This document shows positions 12,331 to 24,394 of a stretch of DNA of 64,000 nucleotides, piece after piece; the stretch's first letter is position 1, and every line of letters starts with the position of its first letter. Below the pieces are notes generated by a model. It was given only the letters and a program-made list of their open reading frames with translations, had not been told where the DNA came from and did not search any database. Made by a program: the position numbers and the translations under genes. The stretch spans positions 496,001 to 560,000 of the forward strand of contig JAQFVV010006502.1 in the NCBI GenBank assembly GCA_028023455.1. The letters run 5' to 3'. This DNA comes from Epiperipatus broadwayi (Eukaryota; Onychophora; Udeonychophora; Euonychophora; Peripatidae).

Positions 12331-12876
12331 TGGCACTAGATAGGGATTTTTGAAAACCTTCCTGTATTCATTGATCACTGAAACTTGCACTGAGTGGTGC
12401 TACTATATGGAGAGTTTTGTAAAGTGTAAAATTTCAAAATGATGTTTAAAACAAGTACTTTAAAAAAAGGGTACCAAAATAAGAAGTCTTATCTAAAAGT
12501 TGCAAAATCATATCCATATACATATAAAAATGATGCTCTCAACCACTAAGAAAAATATAATTAAAATATATTTAAATAGGGAAATAATGTTTGAAATCAT
12601 TAAGAAAACTTCAACCCAAAGCAATAACATTAAAACATGGTAAAATAATGCCAACTGCTATAAAAGAAATTGCAATTAGTTTCTTTTTCAAAAATAGGGA
12701 AAAAGTCAAATGTCATTAACAATAAAAAATGTAAATGGGTAGAATAATGTAAAACTATAAAGATATACATTGTTTTAGTCACTTATATTTTATAATGCTA
12801 CAAAGACAAAACTCCATTTAAGCCAGAATTTTCCCAAAGAAATTAGTACAATAAGTAACTTAATTTTTTAAAACTC

Positions 12877-13230
12877 ATAGTCAACATGGGCATGGCAATA
12901 ATATTGGCATTAGCATGGGATTTGAGTTATTCATCATCAGATTACAATGGTATGGACAGCTGAAGAGTTGGAGGTTGGAGTGGTTTGAAGCCTGTCCATT
13001 AAAGTATGAGGGTTTGCTATCTTAATATAAAACTGAGCACTGATTATATATATATTTGTGGGAGATGATAATCTGGACCAACTGATGAATACTGATTGCA
13101 CGAAATATGTATCTTGGTGATTATTTATCCTTTCTACATTTGTGTGATCATGTGCATCAATGGGATGACATAGTGTGGATGGTTGAAGGGTTCTTGAAAA
13201 TCTGAGTTCAAATCCCATATATTTAAATTC
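12877..13230 (+). repeat. ~360-bp dispersed repeat with B-box-like end
   Basis: Begins near CATAGTCAACATGGGCATGG and ends near GAGTTCAAATCCCATATATTT. Four other copies occur at 16975-17350, 17462-17845, 42098-42405 (inverted) and 42411-42735. The 3' GAGTTCAAATCCC matches a Pol III B-box (GGTTCGANTCC-like), suggesting a SINE or SINE-tailed unit, although no clear A-box was found. The 106-codon open frame on the other strand here is an accident of the repeat. Confidence 0.65.
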
Positions 13231-13956
13231 ATGAGTAGATGAAAACAAAGCTTTCACAATTAATTATATAATGGTTATTATTATTTATAATGCTTAGGTT
13301 AAAATATACTTTAAAATATTTTATCATAATTTTTGTATTCTGGTATAACATGGTTAAATATTATAAGTGTAAAAAAATAGGTCAAAATATACAATTAAAA
13401 TCTAGTTATGTATTTTTTCTTTTTTATTGTGCCTTGTAAACAATCTATGAATAATCATGTTTTGTTTTGGTTTTATTTAAAAACAGAAACAGGTATAGTT
13501 TCAAATGTGTATGTTAATCAATTATGGAAATGATGTTTATAGAAAAGTCCAAAAAATTATTTAAATGCTTTGCTATTATATTCACTAATACATTTTAATT
13601 CATTATTTAACATAAATAAATTTAAATGTTAGTATTAAAATATTATTTCTGAAATTGTTAATAATATATTGATCAAATTATTATAAGTATATAATAATAA
13701 TTCTAAAATAAATATTAGATAAAATGTTTAATTATTTCACAACTTTAATAGAAAATTAATTAAATCAAAACCAATACTTTTTTTCTGGATCATTGTAATA
13801 ATCAATTAAATGTTTTGAGCATTCATGCAGAAAAAGTAGTCTTTATGATTTAAATTGAGCTTTTAGTAATTCATAGCATAGCTCATATCGCTAAAGAAGT
13901 AGTAATGCAACTATTACGATATTTTACATATTGAAAACATGCTAAGCATTAATAAA

Positions 13957-14060
13957 GACTATGCGTTGTTGGCCGAGAAGTCAGCACAGCAGCCTTACAA
14001 GCAGTTGTCTCGGGTTAGCGGGCTCGCTTCCCAGCCGATGCTATGACACATAAAAAAAAT
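13957..14060 (+). mobile_element. tRNA-derived SINE
   Basis: GTTGGCCGAGAAGTCAGC (A-box-like) is followed by CTTACAAGCAGTTGTC, GGGCTCGCTTCCC (B-box-like), then CAGCCGATGCTATGACAC and an A-run. Same family as 11281-11377 and 39181-39279. It is G+C-rich against its surroundings. No clean target duplication was seen. It lacks the features of a functional tRNA: the A-tail and the missing 3' acceptor pairing argue for a SINE. Confidence 0.8.
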
Positions 14061-16590
14061 AACAGATGCATTTTAAAAATATTGCTTTGTATTAATAATA
14101 ATTATATGTGTGTATGTATGAATGAAAGATTGGATAATCAAGTAAAAATGTTATCAAAATAAATATTAATATAAAAAGTTAAAGTAATAATATGTAAGAG
14201 TTATTTCACTATTATTAAGTTTATAATATATAAAAAGTATAGTTTGAAATAATAAGTGAAAATAAAATTATCATAATATTTCTATTTTTGATTTAGATAT
14301 ATAATATATTATTTCATACCTGTTGAAAAATTAATAAAATATTTATCAATGTAGCATTAAATGTTATTATAGATAAATTGATGAGTGTACTGTTGGAATA
14401 TATGTCGCAATTATCTTTTCATGTAATGGTTGAAGTACAAAATAGTTAAAAAATTTTGACAATCTTATAAATAATTTTCAATAAACCAGGATGAGTGTAT
14501 ATCTTGAGAATCTGTACATAATGAAAAGTGTTATGCTTTTAATGAGGTAAAAGTGTAGTTTTTCAAGTATTGCATTTAACTTGTCCTGAACTTGAGCTAA
14601 CCCGATCAAATTATAGTTATTTAGGCTTTGCATTGTCATTAATTTGACATGAAGTATCATTTTTATTATTGATATCAATTATATTTGTTGTCTTGCACAC
14701 AAGTAATTTGAGTGTAAATTATGTAAATAGTAGTGACATAGATTACATCCTACACGTGGTCTTATAAAATTGGTAGATGTGATATTTAACAATTGTTATG
14801 TATTAGTAATAGTTTAAAATAAATCAATTGCAGGAAGAAAGCCTAGAATTCAATTAAAATATTTCTGAAAAAGTAAAAAATTAAAAAACTGAAGTTGTAG
14901 TTACATTGCATTTATTGAATAAGTAATTTGAAGTCCATCAATGATAAATGTACATGTTATGTTAAAGCATATAATTGCTTCTTTGTTTAATTTAGTTAAT
15001 AAAGTTCAAAACTCATGGCACAGTTATTTTTGCTAGTACACTATTCCTTGGATTACATCATTAATCTTTGATAGAATTGTAAGTACAAAAATATTATACA
15101 TAATTAAAATTAAATATATTATGTCATCAAACATATTCTACACCATACAATAATATCATGCATGGAAAATATAAAAAGCATTTAAGATATTAAAATATGA
15201 TATTAGTCATTATTAAAAAATGTCAAATGTTTGTATAGTTTGAAATACCACAAGAACATAAGCATTGATTAAAAAATCAGATCATGGAACACTTATGGGA
15301 CAATAAATAATAAAATATTATTTAGACCAGTAAATATAAGATATTTTTATAATCATTGCTATTTAGGTGAAAGGAACACTGATTATATATTCATTATATA
15401 TTATTTAATTTGTAAATACAATTTTTTTAATTTTTTTAAAATTAAGTTAGGTGTCTTAATATCAAAATTGAACCAATTTAAATTAAAATATAGTGGGTTA
15501 GAAATGTTAATGGTCTCATGGAACCCTTATTTGAATGTGGTTAAAAGGAAAAATTTGTTTATATTATTAGTCTTTCACATGATATGTAAAGATAAAAAAA
15601 GTGGAATAAATGAATATATGAGTATAGCATGCAATGTATGAAAAGTTAATGAAAGGTATAGATTATAATTTTAGTCAGTTAATTAAACCACACCCCTAAA
15701 ATTATAGTTAATATACAAATATGGGTAAGAAAATGGTATTAAACTCTATTCTATAAGTTTTAAATCCTTATAACTTGGAAGCACCTGATTTGAAACCAAA
15801 ATGATGACAATAGTGTGTATGATCAATAGCCCAAGCCTATGTATTCACTCTTAATATCAAGAAATAAAGGTGTAAATTGACCCCTATTTACATGTGTAAT
15901 TTTTTTTCTTTCTGAAAAGTTAAAACCATAGTTATAAATGGAGTATAGTGTATGTATCAATAGTTGTAATACATGCATGCATAAATACTTACATAGATAT
16001 ATTAATACATTTAAAAATTCAAGATTATTTTCAAAAAATCTAAAAAACATTAATTTGCAAAATCAAAACAATTCTAAAAAAAAATCTTAAAATTTGAGCA
16101 GTAAAAAACATCTTATAAAAGATTACAAATACAACATGTAAACAATAAAAATGAAATGTGAGACATTTTTATTAACTTTTCAAAATGATAACAATGTTGA
16201 AAGATTAGTGACAATATACAACACCAGGTTCTCTGTTATCATAGCAATAGAAAAATGCAAAATAAATTATCAAATATATATCTAAGCATGTGTTTAGTCT
16301 CCTTGTATCATTTAGACATTGTTAAGTGTCTTATTTTCTGCTTGTTCACTAATATATATTTCATAGTTTTCAAAAGCTCAAATATAAATTTAAAAATTTT
16401 TAAGTTTATAGCTATAAAAATATTTACTGATGTATCAGAAGAGATTATTTCACTTTTTTAAAAGTTTCTACATATTATCACTTGATGAAATATATTTCCA
16501 AAAGCAATGGATATGCTTAACTATAATAGATCATAAATAGTCAATAAAATAGTCATATATCATTAGACCACTTCTTTTGTAAGCTTGTAG
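14061..16590. other. AT-rich non-coding stretch
   Basis: Nothing recognisable: no coding-like frame, no clear inverted or tandem repeat beyond simple A/T runs. Confidence 0.55.
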
Positions 16591-16591
16591 A

Positions 16592-16850
16592 AAATAAACA
16601 AAGAGCTTTCCTAATTGCTCAACAAGCTTTGAGATAAATGCTTAGAAAGAGAAAACATTTAGAATATTCTTATCTATTTAGATCTAGTGACTGAAGCTAA
16701 CCTAGCACCTCTCTGAGGAGTGCCAAAAGCATGAAACCATTGGTCAGGGGATGGGGTGGTGATTTTCATATAGAAATATTTTAAATGCTTTCTCTTGCTA
16801 AGCATTTATCTCAAAGCTTGTTGAGCAATTAGCAAAGCTCTTTGTTTATA
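16592..16850. mobile_element. Hairpin element enclosing a hammerhead, possible 14-bp target duplication
   Basis: Arms of about 67 bp (about 16593-16660 and 16784-16850) are near-perfect reverse complements, including AAGCTTTGAGATAAATGC. The spacer holds a hammerhead-like motif. The phrase TATAATAGATCATA occurs at 16522-16535 and again at 16847-16860, flanking the unit like a target-site duplication, although the left copy is 57 bp away from the arm. Sequence is unlike the other hammerhead repeats here. Confidence 0.6.
16702..16763 (+). ncRNA. Hammerhead ribozyme (type I), separate family
   Basis: Core CTGAGGA at 16713-16719 fits CTGANGA exactly. Stem II GTGC/GCAT closes a CAAA-type loop. GAAAC follows at 16733-16737. 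Stem III ACC/GGT has a three-base loop and ends at the GTC cleavage triplet (C at 16745). AGGGGA after cleavage can pair with CCTCT just 5' of the core to form stem I. All invariant core bases are present, so this copy could be active. Confidence 0.72.
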
Positions 16851-16974
16851 ATAGATCATATTTTTTTCTCTAACTTCTAAAAGTTATGTTTAAAGTTGAG
16901 AAGATGTCCTTTATTATATTAATATTTGCTGAGTAATAGAAATGACCACAATATAATAAATTACATTATTCTCA

Positions 16975-17350
16975 AGTATATGAAGGGTCAGAATGACTAA
17001 TGGTCAACATGAGTAGGATGACAACCTTGGCACTAACATGGGCTTTGAACATTCCATCATGAGAGTTCCAATGAAGTGGTTCGTTGAAGAGTTGTGAGTT
17101 AGAGTAGTTTGAAGCATGTCCATTAAAGTATGAAGATTGGCTATCTTAATATAAAGCTGAACATTGATTGTATTTATATGAGGAGATAGTAATCTGGATC
17201 AACTGATGATTGTTGATTTAGCATGAAATACATATATCGGCAATTATTTATCTTTTCAACATGTGAGTGATCAGGTGGGTCAGCAATATGAGATGGCATG
17301 GAGAGTTGAAGATCATGAGAAAGTCTAAGTTCAAATCCCTTAGATATATA
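16975..17350 (+). repeat. ~360-bp dispersed repeat, copy 2
   Basis: Starts GAAGGGTCAGAATGACTAATGG; shares CATTAAAGTATGAAG, GATCAACTGATGATTG and the 3' GTTCAAATCCCTTA with the copies at 12877, 17462 and 42411. In direct orientation with the next copy about 110 bp downstream. Confidence 0.7.
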
Positions 17351-17461
17351 TTATATAGATGCAGATGTATGTAAGTCTGTACAGTGTATTAAATTACATA
17401 TTAAAACATAGTGCCTTAAAGATCTGCCTATCCCTAACCTATGTGTATAAATGGATTATTT

Positions 17462-17845
17462 TCCAGTACATGAGGGGTCAGAATGACTAATGGGGAACAT
17501 GGGTAGGATGATAACCTTGGCACTATCGTGGGTTTTAAACATTCCATCATCAGATTTTTAATGAAATGGATGGCCGAAGAGTTATGTGTTGGTATAGTTT
17601 GAAGCCTGTCCATTAAAGTATGAAGATTGTCTATTTTAATATAAAACTGAGCATGGATTGTATATATGTATGGATATAGTAATCTGGATCAACTGATGTT
17701 TGCTGGTTTATCATGAAATACATATATTGGTGATTATTTATCTTTTCAACATGTGTGTGTGAGGGTGGGTCAGCAATATGAGATGATATGGAGAGTTGAA
17801 GGTCATATGAAAGTCTGAATTTGAATCCCTTATATATTAAATCAA
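17462..17845 (+). repeat. ~360-bp dispersed repeat, copy 3
   Basis: Starts GAGGGGTCAGAATGACTAATGG and ends near GAATCCCTTATAT. Closest to the copy at 16975; together they form a direct tandem pair with a short unrelated spacer. Confidence 0.7.
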
Positions 17846-18445
17846 ATTGTAATATGATTCATAAGTTTAACGAACTGAAACTTTTAAACTTATAGTTATT
17901 GCCAAACATGCTTGCAAATAATATCTTAATATATTTCTTTAGTATTCTATAAAAAATTGAAAGCGTTAGACTTTTTTAAAAGTAACATAACAATCATTCA
18001 ATCAAACTGCTGAATTAATATTAAATGAAAATATACAAAAGGTAAAATCAACCAGCATCCAAGAACAAAGAATGCCCAAAAGACTAAATAAATTAAGCAA
18101 TAAAAATAAAATATAAGAATAATTAAGCAGGTAAAATTTTCAATTAATAATATATAAAAGAAAATAAAAGTAGGAACAATCTTCTTGCACTCATGCATGA
18201 GCATCAATATTAAAAGCATAAGTGTATGTTTATACTTAGGGCTTCTTTATATATTGAAACAGTGTATTCCATTAAACTACATATTTCACCTACAATATCT
18301 CATAGAAATACTCATACCAGCTTTAAACTCCATTGAGTGCACATATATTTATATATCTGTATATGTGTAAACATTATTATATATGTATCAGATCACCTAT
18401 ATATATATTAAAACAAAATAAATGTCCGCTAATATCAATAATATA

Positions 18446-18682
18446 ATAACGAAACTTAAATATATTCCAAACAATGGTAAACAATTTATAATACAATATA
18501 AATAAAAACTCAATAAAAACTCATAAAAAAATGTTTTCAATTATATTCATAATCATTTTCAACTCAACTTTCAAAATGGAATATAATCGAAAATATTTCT
18601 TTATGAGTTTTTATTGAGTTTTTATTTATATTGTATTATAAATTGTTTACCGTTGTTTGGAATATATTTAAGTTTCATTATA
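18446..18682. repeat. Palindrome with ~100-bp arms
   Basis: The arm at about 18446-18545 (including AACTCAATAAAAACTCATA) is repeated as its reverse complement at about 18585-18682, separated by a short spacer. It resembles a foldback or MITE-like element and encodes nothing. Confidence 0.7.
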
Positions 18683-19189
18683 TATATAAGTATAAGCTGT
18701 GATATATATTTAAATATTTAAAATTTTAAATTATTATAAATGTATGAGTATAAATTTATTTCATTACTTTCCTTAAGATCTCATATATATGTACAATTTC
18801 ACCTGTGAACTTATATAACAAAATGTTTACATAACAATTTGTTAATTTTTAAATTTTAAAATCAATCTTATTAACCAAAATTGTGCCTCACACACCTGTT
18901 TAAAATTATGTGTCAGCAAATCTGTAATTTGGCAATAACAATTTTTAAAACATAATCTTAGTAGTAGTAAACTTGATCAAACAGCATTATTTTCTATTCA
19001 ATTTGGAATTGAATTGGCTACACAAAGATGAAATTTGTTTGATTAGAGAACTTAACAATAGGAAAGGCAAATTTGTAATTTTAAGCAAAACTTGTAAATA
19101 TGCCAATGGATTTTTATGCTGCAAGTCTAGCTTGGAGATAAATGAAATAGAGGGCTAAAATTGGTATATAAACCCTAGCTTTTGCCACT

Positions 19190-21300
19190 GAAAAATAGAT
19201 CTACAGTATAATACAAGTTGTTGCTGGCCAAAACCATGCAGGTTTAAATCTTATCATGAGGGGCTAGAAAGGCCACATATTTGCAATCATCCTTCATGGA
19301 TATAGTGACTTTCAGCCCATTCTGCATATTGCCATGGTAATCATCATCACCACCAGGATGAAGAATTCCAACTACCAACTACTAATAAGGAAAGACATCA
19401 TGGATGAACAACTTATCCAGAGAGAGTGCCAAGTGCTTACTTCCATTGTTGGATAACTTAGCTCCAAGTTGAAAATGGGTAATATTTCTTCACCACAGAA
19501 CTCTATAAATCTAATTTTAAAGTTATAATACTTTAATTAAGCTAACTTTATATGAACATTCATTTAAACTGTAAATTCTCCCACTAAACTAAAATTTTTT
19601 AAAGTAAAACTATCAAAATGTAAAATAAACTTGCCTGTAATTTTAATATAACTTATTCTTTAACTGTAATAACAGTAATCAGTTATTGCTTAAAACCTTT
19701 TATAATCTTCGGCCATGCCTATCTTTCTAATTTGATAATTTCTTTCCTTTCATTAAATTTATATGTTATGATATGCTGATATTTCAAAGCAGAAAGTAAT
19801 TAATTTAGTAAACTTTTAGGAGAGATAATTAGAAGCTCTCTAGTATAATATTATTGCTCTTGATCTGATAGAAATTGCTGCTTTGAAATCCTATTCTATG
19901 AGATATCAACAGATTGCTAAATGCTCATTGTTATCTATATTTAATTATTTAATGTTTATTAGTGTATTTATTAAGATTTGCTTAATCAGTTCAAATTATT
20001 ACTATATCTGTTTGTTGGATAGTGACCAGAAAGATATTAAAATCATATTCATAAATGTAATAAGACCCAAAATATGCCTTCTTCTTCCTAATTTTGTTAT
20101 GAAGAATTATATACAGATTCCCTATATATAAACTAGATTAATATTTAATTAACCCTTTTCTTAGCATAATTATGGTATGCTATCTTTAGAACTGGGTTGA
20201 GATAGTTTCAGCAGACTGAAACTATAGATATTTAAGTGCACTTCTTAGTTATTTAAACATGTATTAGTATTATTATTAAGCATTGTGAATGTGTCTTTAT
20301 TAATCACATAACATGCAATAATGCCTTGCTATGCCTTCTTAAATGGGTTTTCAGGGACAGGCCACCCCATTCTTTAGTTCAGATAGCTATATTTTCAGAA
20401 CTGGAACACAAGTGTCCAGAATCTTATTCAAAGCTTACCTGACTTAGCAAACTAGAAATGTTCATTACACTAGCAAACCATCCAGACCAAGGGTACCAAG
20501 TACTAGGTACTGAATCCCATAATTAACTGCACATTTGCATGTGATCATTAATTTAATGTTTTAGAGTCATAGTTTCAGATACCAATCTATGGTAACCAAT
20601 TTGTTCTGCCCTGTTAGTCTTAACTCAGAATCTGGTTTTACCTAATAAATCTATATTTTGAGTGTATTGTTAACATTAAGATAAGTAGCTTGAGGCTCTA
20701 GATATGTATCATCCTGGTAAATGTAATTTACTATTAGCAAACCTAAAGAATAGCTTGGCATATCACAATATTAGGCATGAGTCATTAACTGGCAATAATT
20801 ATATAAATTACATAGTTATCAAGATGAGACTACTGTACCATTATCCCTCTCATCATTATTGTAATGCCTGCATGCATCATCCATCCAACCAATGCTCAAT
20901 AATTATGTTTTTCCTTTATTTTTAATTAAACTCATTTAATTTGTATGTTATTAAATATATTTAAAATTATCATTGTTTAATGTGTTTCTCACAATTTACT
21001 CCAAATCATCCACACTCTTTATTAATATGTTTAATTTGTGTTAAGTTATTAATTTTCCCCTGACTCTCATGTTTCTCACTTTGCTCAGCCAGATCAGTGA
21101 AGAAATTGAGACTGAGTGTAACCTCGTAAATATCATCCATAGGGTATTAAATCATGGATTTTTGGGAAATGAGTTGAAATTGGTCGGTTTTGAGATCTCA
21201 TCATCTCAGTTTGGTCAGCTTTATTACATTTTGCCTGAACTATATATTTTTTTGCATGAATGTACAAATAAGACCATTGCAATATAAACCAATCTTTACT
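19190..21300 (+). repeat. ~2-kb dispersed repeat, copy A
   Basis: Several colinear blocks recur in the same order and orientation at 57560-59650. Examples: AGGAGAGATAATTAGA at 19818 versus AGGAGAGATGATTAGA near 58112; CCATTCTTTAGTTCAGA at 20369 versus CCATTATTTAGTTCAGA at 58606; GTACTAGGTACTGAAT versus GTACTTGGTACTGAAT; and GCATGAATGT at the 3' end of both. The copies are strongly diverged and have no common open frame, so this is an old non-coding repeat or a segmental duplication. The 73- to 82-codon frames within it are not conserved in the other copy. Confidence 0.6.
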
Positions 21301-21869
21301 CATGGTACTAAAATTAGGGCTGGAATCTATTATATGCTTGAGTTATATATTATTAATTTAATTGGATAAACTTATTTGATCTATAGCATGAGAGAGATAC
21401 AATCCCATTTTTAACCACCTGTGATGAGATATAGAGTAATTTTGCATTTCAGGCTCATAATAGATTCAAGCCCTAATTTCAGGATGGTGAGCAAAAAGTA
21501 GTTTATATATAAATAAACCCTATATACTTATGCACTTATGCTTTTAAAGTCAATGCTTACAGATGAGAGCAAGGAGATTCTTAAAGCACATGACTGGATA
21601 AATTGTTCCTCCTTTATAAGATTACATACATAGACTGTGGTATATAATTAACATAATATTTTTGAATTCCAAATGTAAAAGGTTAATCAATTAATGATCA
21701 TTTATGCAAGTTTTAAGTATTAAATTTAACATCTTTTAAAATAGTGTCAAATTTCTTTGATCATAGTTTTTTTCCATATCACTTCATAAAAAGTTTATTA
21801 TTTTATTAATTGCAATTTCTTCTGATTTCAGTTTTAATCCTTTACACTTTTTGAGAATTAGATTACAAC

Positions 21870-22130
21870 TTCGGTATACCTTTTGCTGCCTGTTATTTTA
21901 ATGATATATCTAGCCACCTCCATTTTAACCTTTTAATTCTGTCAATGAAATCAGTCATATCCATTTATTTTCATAAAACATATATTTTGAGTTTTCTTGT
22001 TTTTTGAAAATCATAGTTTATATTTACACATATTTAGTGGTGTAGCTTGCATTTTCTGCATTGTTTTTATATTAAATCTCGGCCTTAAATATGTTTACCA
22101 AAAACATTACCTTTTAAGTTTTTTTTTCAT
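21870..22130 (-). pseudogene. Relic of an RTE-clade LINE C-terminus
   Basis: The minus strand encodes a fragment MTDFIDRIKRLKWRWLDI that matches ITDLIEKIKRLKWSWAGNI in the RTE copy at 8988-9588. Further upstream on the same strand, near 22085-22125, there are traces of the AAACTTGG...TTTTGGTAAA stretch. Stops and indels throughout show old age. Confidence 0.6.
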
Positions 22131-23532
22131 GTTTCTATCATAAACATATTTATACAATCTAATCGCTCAACTAATAAATTTTCATGTTAATATATATATA
22201 TTGTTGAACCTTTATAATTTAAAAATTATTGTACATGTCATGGATAAATTTTGTTTGTCAATTGAAACTTTATAATAAAAAATCAACTTTTCATATCTAT
22301 TTTTTAAATTAACTAGAAATCTTCATCAGAATTAGAAATAAAAGTAATTACATATTGTGTTACTATTTAAAGTTTACTTAGTCCACTTCCTGTTGCAAGA
22401 GGAGCAGTTCACTGTTCACTGGCTCCAGAATGGGAGGATTCACATATTCAAGATGAAAATTGGTAAGAAGATGCATGATAAAACATGGGTGGTTACTTGT
22501 TTAAACCCTTTACACTTTTTCAAGAAACTTTAAGTCAGGTTTAAGTCAAGATAACTCAACTTATCAATCATTTTATTCTATGCAAATGGCCACCATTAAT
22601 CAAGTGAAAGCTAATATAAGTAATTACTAGAATCATTAAAACAAGACTAAAACCGAGAAAACGAATTTAAAATGTAATGTAATAACTCAAAATAGGAATT
22701 AATAACAAAAATCCTAATTTTAATGATGGAACTAATTTAAAACAATTAGAAAATTAATGCCTGTAAAAATAAAAGTGAAGAAAAAATGTTCAACAGTGAT
22801 ATTCCTGAGAATTCAAATGTAACTCCTGATACCAAGAAATAAAACTGCTTTCAACAACTACCAACCAGTCAGGGAGGATAGAAAACAGTTGAAGAAACAC
22901 GACAGATGTAAAGATTAATCAAAACCATGAAAAAATGTTTTTCAAATGTTAAATTGTTCATAAAGGAAAAATAACGATATTGTGATGTAAAACCAGAAAT
23001 GGTCATAAGCAGTAAAACTTTGCAGAAAAGAAAATTATTTTAAATATTAATTCAATCTCAAATTAAGAATTAAACATTATGGATTATGATTTAAGTTATC
23101 TCCCTGCATAAAAATTATAAATTTATGATGATTATATCAAAAGTTATTGGGCCACTCCCAGTGCGATTGGGAAGCCACAAAAATTATTTTTTTTCAAAGC
23201 AGTTTCAAATTGATTTAGAATTATGAGGAAGTGAATTAGAAGATAAAAAAATGATTTAGAGATAAAAATGGGTTTATAGGATGTTATAGGCCTAGACAGA
23301 AACATAAGCAGTTAATTATTCAATTCCTTTAGATTTAAATTATTAAGAAAAACCCAAAGACTAAATACAAATCATTAGATTTTATAATTGGAACTTTAAG
23401 AATCAAAAATTAGAACTCAATAGGAACAGTAAAGCAGAATCACAATTGAAATTTGGTCACAATCTAGTTCAGAACAAGGTTATATAATATGAACTGGATC
23501 ATGAACTCTGAGGACTTAATAGGACCATGAGA
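22131..23532. other. AT-rich stretch, nothing assigned
   Basis: No gene or named repeat recognised. A short G+C-rich hairpin-like phrase (GGCCACTCCCAGTGCG) lies near 23152 but could not be classified. Confidence 0.5.
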
Positions 23533-23920
23533 CTAATTGTTTTTTTTCCTTTTGGGTTTTGCTTGAATTCTCAGTCTCAAGAGTAGAGGCGATGGCCATA
23601 AAGGGTTTGTTGATTGGCAGGATTGGTCAGTGATCATTGCCACACTCAGGTTTGGGGATGGTCTGGCAAGGTTCTTGTGGCCCTCTTTGATTTGCTTGGT
23701 GTTCCAGATATGTTGAACTAACGCTACACCCAGATAAATTGCAACCCACTTACAGTGGAGGCCAAAGTGGTTTAACCTTGTCCAAGGAGGGGGGTGGTTT
23801 TTCACTAACTGACTTCTGGCTGATGGGTCATAGATGGAGTCTGGGGGGCTGCCTGGGAACATGCCAGGTGGGTTGAGAGTCAATTGTCTCGCATAGACAT
23901 TGCCTCAAATTGACGTCACA
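23533..23920. other. G+C-richer tract of unknown nature
   Basis: Base composition rises sharply here. The minus strand is open for 116 codons (23883 to 23533), but the predicted peptide is proline- and tryptophan-rich low-complexity text without a recognisable domain. No splice sites or start context single it out. It could be part of an unrecognised repeat. Confidence 0.3.
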
Positions 23921-24394
23921 TCCCCTTGATTGACTGACATTTAATCTGTGATAATTCATGCTCCTGTTTTTTGTGGTGTTTTTTTCTAGATGTTTATATT
24001 CCGAATGTATTTTTCCTTTTCAGATACCTGTAATACCTAATCTATTGGACAAGGCAATTGTATTGCTTTGAGCCACTGCCCAGTTGTAGAATATAAATGT
24101 ATCATTGTAGCCTCTATTTCCCATTGCTGCAGGTGACAGAATATGGCCCTGCACAGGTGGATCATACTTTAGTGACTTAATAAAGTTGCTTTGAAACATA
24201 GTCATAAATTTAAAAATATCAATGTATTGTAATTGACCTAAATGTGAATAAATTTGATTTTGAAAGTATTTAAAGTTTACCTAATTAAAAAAGCATAACA
24301 GAAGCAAATGTCATCAACTCAAATCCCATGAATGCCAAATTTTAACATTAGCAGTTTATTATTATATTCATTTTATTTCTATTTATTAAAATTG

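Larger units (their letters stand above)
12051..12420. repeat. Compact palindromic hammerhead repeat (copy 3)
   Basis: Both arms of the family are present, but the centre is deleted so the two hammerhead-like cores are only about 20 bp apart, back to back. The left end is AAACATCACATGATCACC at 12051; the right end is the complement of the CCATATAGTAG region near 12400-12418. No coding content. Confidence 0.7.

Noticed and set aside
12937-13257. 106-codon minus-strand frame
   Set aside because: Lies within the ~360-bp dispersed repeat; the other four copies have stops in this frame.
13957-14060. Genuine tRNA gene
   Set aside because: A- and B-box-like blocks are present but the acceptor stem does not close and the unit ends in a conserved non-tRNA tail plus A-run shared with two other copies, so it is a SINE.
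17998-18219. Highly hydrophobic 73-codon minus-strand frame resembling a membrane protein
   Set aside because: AT-rich DNA yields phenylalanine, isoleucine and leucine-rich frames by chance; no start context, splice sites or homologous copy supports it.
22310-22350. CTGATGAAG on the minus strand resembling a hammerhead core
   Set aside because: No stem II/GAAA/stem III arrangement follows.
23533-23883. 116-codon frame in a G+C-richer tract
   Set aside because: Composition alone explains the lack of stops; no domain or splice support, so only the tract was listed.
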